NCBI GenBank assembly: GCA_030549495.1
Contig: JAUIRK010000570.1
Location: 1,775,501 to 1,839,500 of the forward strand
Direction of reading: 5' to 3'
Length of the DNA: 64,000 nt
Source: Nectonema munidae
Taxonomy: Eukaryota > Nematomorpha > Nectonematoida > Nectonematidae
Of the stretch, positions 21,701 through 30,700 are shown one piece after another. The notes beneath the pieces are model-generated. The model did not search any database. It was not told the DNA's origin and was given only the letters and a program-made list of their open reading frames with translations. Both the position numbers and the translations under genes were made by a program. Numbering within the stretch: position 1 is the stretch's first letter; each line of letters starts with the position of its first letter.

Positions 21701-24700
21701 AAAAATATTCTTTAAAAAATCAAAAAATATCAAACTTTCTGTTCATATTTTGCTACCTCATAGCTTCAATACTTATTGAGAAAAATTGATTAAAACACAT
21801 ATTTTGATCTATTTATCTTCTCTTTAGAAATTTATATGCAGTAAACAATAATAAAAATAATATTTATCCAAAACATATTTTTTTCGAATCAAAGTGTAAA
21901 TCAAACCCGCACTTAAATTTTGGATGATTAAATCAAAAGAAGTAAAAAACTAATGTTAATTTATAAAAAACCAAAAACTAAAATGATTTTATAAAAATCT
22001 AAAAATAAATAGTGGACTACGATTATCCAACAAAACTTGTACATTCGATCTACATTTTTCACTTCAAAAATAATTTTAAATTTATTAGAAAAACATTATA
22101 CTGACCAATAAAAAAAACGAAGGTTAATTTATAAAAAAAATGGAAAAACTAATACTATTTTATAAAAATCTACAAATAAATTAAGATTCTGAGAGTAGAG
22201 TCGCTTTATAATTGTGCTGGAAATTGTCACATAATATAGGTAAAAATTTGTCCTAATGAAAGGAGCTTTGGTTTAAAATGCATCCCTTATCTGCTAATTA
22301 ATGGTATGAAGCCCATGGAAAATAAAAACAGTAAAAGGTATTTCTTAAGTACTTGTGATATAAGTAATGTATTCTGAAAGCCCATAAAAAATGCTTTAAT
22401 TTGGTATATCGCATGATGCATTTTGTTGAGAAATGTGAAAGTTATAAGCGTTTTAATATTTGACTAAGATTTAAGCTAGGAACACTACAAATAAACTAAG
22501 CGTACACTAGCCCGATAAAATAAACCACACACGCGTGCTAAAGATGTGGTGTAGCGTATGCGAGATAAGAATTCACTGCGCTCACAAATGCGTAATGCAA
22601 CATGTGTTAATCTTTCTTCGCATAATTATGCACTAAAATCAATCAATAATGTGATTTATTCCTCGCACACTGTCGGTATAAATATAACGAATGCCCTTCG
22701 TTAAAAATTAGAAAGATTGTATCTAAACTAAATAAAAGTAGACAACGATTATCCAACAAAATTCGTACATTCTCGACATTAATAAACCACACACGCGTGC
22801 TAAAGATGTGGTGAAGCGTATGTGAGATAAGAATTCACTGCGCTCACAAACGCGTAATGCAACATGTGTTCATCTTTCTTCGCATAGGTATGCTCTAAAA
22901 TCAATCAATAATGTGATTTATTCCTCGCACACTGTCGGTATAAATATAACGAATGCCCTTCGTTAAAAATTAGAAAGGTTGTATCTAAACTAAATAAAAG
23001 TAAACTACGATTATCAAACAAAACTCGTACATTTAATCGACATTTTTCACTTGAAAAATAATTTAAAATTTATTAGAAAAATATTATACTGACCTATACT
23101 ACTGACCCATAAAAAGTAAAAAATAAATATTAATTTTCGACAGTTTTATTTAACTATGACATTTTAAAATGTTAAAAACCATATTCTACCTTTGTGAATA
23201 TTAAATTTTGAAGAAATAATATATAAACTCATCACGTTAATTATTGGTATTTTTTGAAACTAGATAAAAGTTAACTGACCTCACATAAAAGCGGATTTTG
23301 GAAAAATAAAAATATATTTATTTGTATAACCTAGCCTATGTTAACCACAAAGAGTATACCTTTCCAATGATATCATTTTCATTCAATTTTTTTTTAAAAA
23401 TCTTCACATTATGCTTAAACAAAAAGGTGGTCCGTAATTTTTTCAAAAATTTAGACAAAATTTTTCGAAGTAAAGTCCATTTATTAAAATTTGTTAAAAC
23501 TTTTGCAAAAATAAATTATTCTAGAGTATGTAGCAAACGATAAGCTTTCTAATGATATATATATCATGAAAAAGAAATATTGAAAAACAGTTTAATTCTT
23601 TCTTCAAATCAAACAAGTAAAAATTTTCAAAAAGTAGTATTGGTATTATTATTATTATTATATATTACATATTTCAACCAATCATGTAGTTTTTATGAAA
23701 TAAAACTGCAATTTCAAAGTTAAATTTTTTGAACTTTTAGGTAGAATTTTTGAAATGTGGCTTTCAATATGTATGTAAAATATTTTTTGAAAATTTTTAT
23801 TTTAAGTATATTTTTTAAGCATTTTACGATTTACACATTTAAATATATAATAAGGCTGGCAAGTTTTGCGAGTTGTCTCCCCGGAGGTCTTGCCAGACCT
23901 CTGATAGACAAATATAAAGGATTCTGCATCTTCAACAGTTGTTTTTTATTAAATACCTTCGAACTCTATGAATCCTTGAAACAACAAGAGCACAAAATAG
24001 TATTATTAATTAGGCAGCAGAGATATTAGGAAAGTGGAAAACACCTTTTCTGCTTCTGATAAATAATTCTAACAATATCTAAGCTTGTTGCTTGAAAGGT
24101 ATTTGAAGGTAAATTAAACATTATTCAAGCAATAGGTGGTGGTAGTTTTGAACCTCCCTTTTTCAGTTAACCGTTTAAGAATCATGATTTTGTAGACTAA
24201 TCATGTGTCGACTTTTTCAATGGAATTTTATATAAACCATTTTTAGTTCTAAAATATTTTTTAAATTTGTTCTCAGCTATCACAAGTAAGTGATTTTTGA
24301 AATTATTTCGCCAAAACATCTTTAAGTATTTTTATTATAATTATTTTAAAAAAAAATGCTTTTTTTATTTGAGCCTATACTAAAAATTATCTAAATTTAT
24401 TCCTATTTAGAGAAAACGTTCAATAAATTGGTAAACTTTTATATAAAGAATAATTTTATATAAAGGACAATTTAGAACTTAAAAAAGAGTAATTTATAAC
24501 TTGAAATGGTTAATTTAAGGCTTTTAAAGGTGTTATATATCAAATTACTAAATGTCGTTGTCTTTTTCTGGGATCAAATGAGTTAATAGAATAAGAGAAA
24601 ATGTGTGGGAATGAGTTTTTCTTGAGATAATACATAAAGATAAAGTGACTCACTACTGTAAGTATGGTAAAGTGTCCACCAAATAGCAGAATTCGGCACA

Positions 24701-27700
24701 TAGCACAAAATTGAAGCGAAGTAGCCTCTGTAAAAACCAAGCAAGCCATCTCGTCTGTTGACAAATGAAAAAAGACGTAAATATTGAAAAATTACAATAA
24801 TAACATAAATTAGCTATATCTTTACCAACTCAGCTACGTTTATTATTTCATTAAATTTTTCATTCTTCTATTGTTCCACACTACAGATGTATCGGATGTG
24901 AAATTTTTTGTATCCGCGGATGCGGATGTGAGAATTATTTTTTAGCGGATGAAGATATCATAATTGCCATTCTAAGCAAAGCACAAGTTTTATACTTCTT
25001 AAAAATTTAGAGAGATGTCAATGTATATTTGGTATGATGTAATGATGTCAATGTATCATAAAGACGTACTTACCATAAAAAATTTGGATAAAGTAAAAAT
25101 AGAAAAATTACGAAGAAAATTTGCGCTAAATAGAAAAAAGAAAAACGTTTGAAAATTGCGGATGTTGAAACTTAAATGATCCGCGGATGAGAATGTTAAG
25201 AGGATGTAAACAAATTTGCGGATATCCGATACATCTCTATTCCGCACCCAAACATAATTTATCGTCCCAAAGAAGTAAGATAGATTTAAGTGCTCATTTC
25301 CAAAGTTTAGCAGCAAAAAATGAATAAGGTGCATATTCAGTTATATCGAAAAAAATATTAACTTGATCCAATGGTAAAAAATCGTAATATCGCCAGATAT
25401 TGACAAGATTAAATTTAATTTACAGTGTGTTTGAATAAAAAACTATCTAAATGACTAACTAATAAATTAACTTGCTCTACACTAACATAAATTTCAAGCT
25501 AAAAAGGTTATGGAGATTTTAACCCTAAGGACCCATGTGACAAGAAAAAAAAAGTCTTCTTTAAATATACAAACTTCTATTCAAAAAGAAAGCAAATGAT
25601 TAGTCTTAATAAAAATTCTGGTCGTCAAAACATTAGGTTAAGTAAATTTAAACCTTTAAATACTTTTTCAATGGAATTTTATATATTCAAAGCAGAGGAT
25701 TTTCATTTCTTGGCACACAGGCATCACATTGGTACTCAGAGGTACTCAAAATTATTCACTTAGCAAAAATGAGTTCACACTTCATATTCACCAACATAAT
25801 ACAAATATTGTGTTTTACATTTAAAGTAGATGTATTAAAGTTATGTAATGTTAAAAATATATTTGTATTCATAAAACTTTGTCTCACATAACAAAAAAAT
25901 AGTCTTCTTGGCAAATAATACTTCATAATTTAAATATTCTAGATTTGCTTTTTGAGCAAGTACTATACAATAAACTTGCCTCTAAAAAATATTGAAGTAA
26001 ATAAACATGAAAATATAAAAACTAGACTCAGTGTTTTTCTCTGTCTTAGGAAAATTGGCCGTAAAATATGGAAAAATTCCAAAAATGAGATTCCTTACCG
26101 ATGCTATTTATTTTTTGTTATTTATGTTATTTCGAACTTTATTAATCGGAATTCTTGATTATCCGTACAAACTTTTTTTTTTTAGTTTTTTTGTTCTCTC
26201 CTCACCTTTGAAATAGGAAATTAAAATATTTCAGTAATATTAGAGAATTATACAAACTCCAAATAATTTGACACCAACATTAGTGTTCTTTATACAATCC
26301 GAAAAATTTATTATCGGAAAAGTTTTTCTGAATGTTCTGTTCGTATTAACGAGAGTTGACTGCATTTCAAAATGTGTGTGCCTCCTTGAATTCTGAGCAT
26401 CAGATTCGCCACCTAAGGAAAAAAAGATCGCAATATAAAAAGGGTTAGGGAGAATTCGACTTCTGGACAATTCAGCAGCCTGAAGACAATATTAATATCA
26501 ATATATATAAAGCATGAATTGACCTGCTTCAAGATGATACTTCAAAAGCTTTGCATATAAAATATTTCGCTGTCTTTAACTTAATCTTCTCGTAGTCATA
26601 AGAAATGCCTGCTTTATGCTTTTATTAGTGCTGTTTTCAGTGAATGCAGTTTAACGAAACATATGACCCAAAAAATAAATCAACTGCATACCATATTTCT
26701 TCATACTTATGTTTCTTTGTATAGAGACAACCCTTGTTAATGTGAATCCTTTAGAGCAGGGGTGGGGAACCTGCGGCCTTCCGGGCCATCAAGTGCGGCC
26801 TTTGATATAAATATTATTTTAATAAAAACCTTGAATCGTTTTTAAGTCTGAAATCATTATACACCTGAAACGAAAGGAATATTAATTGTATTCAGTGATG
26901 TCACTCCCAGAAATTGAAAGCATTTTTCTCTGAACCCAATGAATTTTAACTTAACCGGTTTTCTCCCAATGTATTCATATGAGGACACAAAATAGATTGT
27001 CTTTAATTTATGATAATTTATTGCAACAGTGACAACGAATTTGAAAAAGAAAATAGGATCTTTAATGAAGAATGGGACGGCAATATTTTTTAGTGAATAG
27101 GGGCGGGAAAATGTCTTGCTTGCTGCGTGATACCACACTTGTAACGGTTAAGAAATTCAATGCACAGCAACATTACGCTCTTCATAGAGACAATAAATAT
27201 GCCAAATTAGAGGTTGAGTCACGAAAGCTAGCACTGAAGAAACTGAAAGATGGAAAGCAAAAGCAAAGACAATAGTTCCATTCTGTGTTACATCAAGGGA
27301 ATGCTGCGACAGAAGCCAGCTATAAAGTTGCATATTTGCTTGGAAAAAAGGGTAAACCATTCACCGATGCAGAACTCATGAAGGAATGTATTTTAGAAGT
27401 GGTAAGATGTGTAGATCCAAAGAAAGTTAACAAATATAAAGAGGCGCCTCTTAAAAGAAGGACAAATACAGATCATTGGCTTGTAATGTAACAGAGAAAC
27501 TCAAAAATGTAATCCAAAAGGAAAATGTGTATTACTCAGTAGCCTTGGATGAATCGACAGATTCCAGATTCAGCACAAGTATTGTATTAAGAATGAAGGA
27601 TTTATTGCGCATCAAAAGAGAAACCAAAGATCCAAATGAACTGATTTCTTTTCATTGTATTTACATCAACAAAATCTCTGTGAAAAATCTGTCATTTTAA

Positions 27701-30700
27701 ATGATACTTTGCAAAAGGTTATAAGTGTTGTTAACTATATTCGAGCAAATGCCACGAAGCATCGTCAATTTCGAAACATGCTGATCATGGATGACAAAGT
27801 AAGTAGTGTAGATTTGCCTTACCACTCAAAAGTACGCTGGTTGTCACAAGGGAAAGTATTGGTCAAAATTTTGTCTTTACGAAGGCAAATAATTGACTTT
27901 TTCAAAGAAAGTGACAAACATTGTGAATTGAGATGTAGCTTTTTAAAATCAAAACTTTCAGAAGAACACATTCCCCAGTTTACGAAAGTAATGAGTGAAA
28001 ATGAAGAATACGGATCAATCTCTTTTTGACAACAGGGAAGATCCTATTGAAATTTGGAAAAAGGCAGTAGAATATCCTCGTCTTCATGAACACGCACATC
28101 GACTGATTTCCTGCTTTTCTACAACATACTGTTGTGAATCCACATTCTCGTACTTGACGCAAATAAAGAATTCGCTGAGAACACAGTTGACAGATGAACA
28201 TTTGGAGGACCAATTAAAACTAAGATCCACTATGTTGGAGCCTGATATCAAAATGCTTTCTCAAAAGAAGCAAACTCAAAGAAGTCATTAATTTGTATAA
28301 AAAGGACCTATTTACCTAAATGAAATATTTGAAAACTTCATATTCTCGATGTTTATACGTCTGTCTTTTTTTTATAAGAATATTATTAGTTCTTTTATTA
28401 GATTATTATTATTATTAAATGTTGTACAAGGGGATAAAATAACTGAAAAAAATATTAATTTGTTCAGTGCGGCCTCTATGAGGGACGATGAATTGTAAGG
28501 TGGCCTTCATGCACAAAAAGGTTCCCCACCTCTGCTTTAGAGTGTTTAGGTCTTAACAAATTTTTGATGATTTTTCGAGCTTTGTAATTATTTTTTTGTC
28601 AACTAAATCGGTTCCATTTAAGATTAATATCATAAAAACTTTCTGACTGGGGTTTGGCTGAATTTACTTAATTTAGAGAAAGTAGGAAGTTTACCTTACT
28701 TGTAAACTTCCTGAATAACAGCTCTATTCACTCCTCTGGACTTTTTGAAAACATTTTCATCAAGGGAAATGGGCTGAACATTGGTCAGTGGCTTGCGATA
28801 TTGTTTGATGTAGTTATTCTTCCCACCTAAAATGATGATGTGTTGGGAAATTATATCTGTTGGCACCATGATCGTCTGAACAGCGAGAGAAGCACAGGAT
28901 CCACCGATAAATGCCTTTACTTTGGTATCATTTATACTGGTAAAGTTTTGTAAAGCGTGTCGTACACCTTCGTAGGTCGCTACGTATAGGACTCCTGAAG
29001 CCAATTGAATTGAGCTAATTAAAAAACCTAAAACAAAAATCACCTATTGCAATAAATACTCTGCTCTTAAACAAGGTATACAAAGTTTACTACTTAATGA
29101 GTTATATTTCCCATCAACCCTGTATGTTCTGGCTGTCTTAGTGAGTGTATTTTTTATATCTGTTGTGTATGTATGTATATGTAGTCTATTTGACGTTTGA
29201 AAAGTAATCCTTTTCATGATACAAGTTTCCTTAAAAGTGCATGGCAAAGCTCAACACAAAAGGTTCAGAAAGGATAAATTCCACAAATATATTTTTATCT
29301 TGATCAATATAATGGTAAAGTGAAGTGTATTCATCTAGAAGGCACTATTTGTATCGCATGATTACGATTAAGTTAAAAGAAAGATAGGATTTTTAAATAA
29401 GCTATTCAAGACATATAAAAAATTTTTATTCCTTACAGAAATAAATAATGTTAAAAATACATGAATGTAAGAGACAATTTTTATACTAAAAGATAATTCA
29501 TATTTAAAGACAGGTTTTTCAGACCTGCTTTTTGAAATAAAAAAATTTGTGAAGAAAAGTCAAGATTCTTTTATGGCATTTTTAATTCTATTTTGTCTTT
29601 TTCCTATTCAATTTTGTCTTTTTGCAATTCTATCTGAATTTAAACTTTTGATTTGTTTTTATATTCTTTTAATACTCTGTTTCGTAAGAGTCCAAAGAAA
29701 AATTTGGGGGTCCACGAAAGATTAAAAGAAAACTTTGTTGAAGACACTTACATGTTGATGCATTATTATTTGGTTAGCAGTGTGTTAACTAACTTCCCAA
29801 CCTATTAGCCTTATTCCTTAATAACTAATCACTTTGTTGTCAAGGAAACATTTTTGCAAGTGTGATGTACAAAGTTTTCATATAAAAATTTGACGCCTTT
29901 TTAAATAGACCAGTATTTTAATTAAATAACAAAAAATCTTTAAATTCAGAAAAATTCCGAATAAGATAACTACTGCTTTGTGTCTGTTTACACTCTAATG
30001 TCTCTAATGCAAAACAGTTGAAAATCGAATTCCGAATCAATAAAACCACGTCTCTCATAACATCAGACATCTCTCCTAAGCTATATCGTTTAACAGGAAG
30101 ATATGTTTCAAATTTACAACTTCAGAACTTCTTAGCACATTCAATATATCTTTGCAGCAAGGTAATATCAGCTGTTCTGCTATGTTATGGGACTTTTTGC
30201 GAACAGATATTTTTTGCAACTTTTCAAACCATACTTAATATTTTTGCAAAAACATTCTTATGTTATTTATCAAACATGAATTTGTGCAATCATTCAACCA
30301 ATAATTTTGTTTACCGAAATTGAGTGCTTCACTACGAGTGCAAGCTTCACTTGACGGGCTTTAAAAAAGTGGATGCTAACACTTCAGAAAACAAAGGACA
30401 TTTATGTTCCTCTTCCCCACAAGACGTTAATGCAGTAAAACGAAATTTCAAATGTGAGTCGTCGCTATTAAAAAAAATGCACATTTACAAATTAGGCCTG
30501 AAAAGTAATAAAAGAAAAAAATAGTACTCAATTCAAAGACTAACCTATTTATGAATGTGATTTATTGGCAAAAATAGCAAATGACCCAATATGGGTGCAA
30601 TGTTTTGCTAGGAACTTCTTCGCGGCACGCGAACTCCAGTTTGCACTGAGCTAGAAGGTTGATGTAATAAGATTTACAAACAAGGAACCCATTTAAGGCC

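Larger units (their letters stand above)
18432..23904. mobile_element. 5.5-kb giant palindromic element (foldback type)
   Basis: The outer ends are exact inverse copies: TCAGAGGTCTGGCAAGACCT at 18432 and its complement ending at 23904, each bordered by TA, which fits a TA-target transposon. The outer ~230 bases of the arms differ at only about two positions by eye, and the innermost ~60 bases pair perfectly around a 62-base loop (20702-20763). The left arm is 2.27 kb and the right arm 3.14 kb; the difference is explained by extra tandem copies in the right arm. The ends hold nested small palindromes (GAGGTCT...AGACCTC and CTGGCAAG...CTTGCCAG). There is no coding capacity. It lies in intron 3 of SLC25A44, so the transcript could form a very long duplex. 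Confidence 0.85.

Noticed and set aside
30018-30524. Coding gene in intron 1 of SLC25A44
   Set aside because: Two stop-separated open stretches without recognisable domains, splice context or codon signal.
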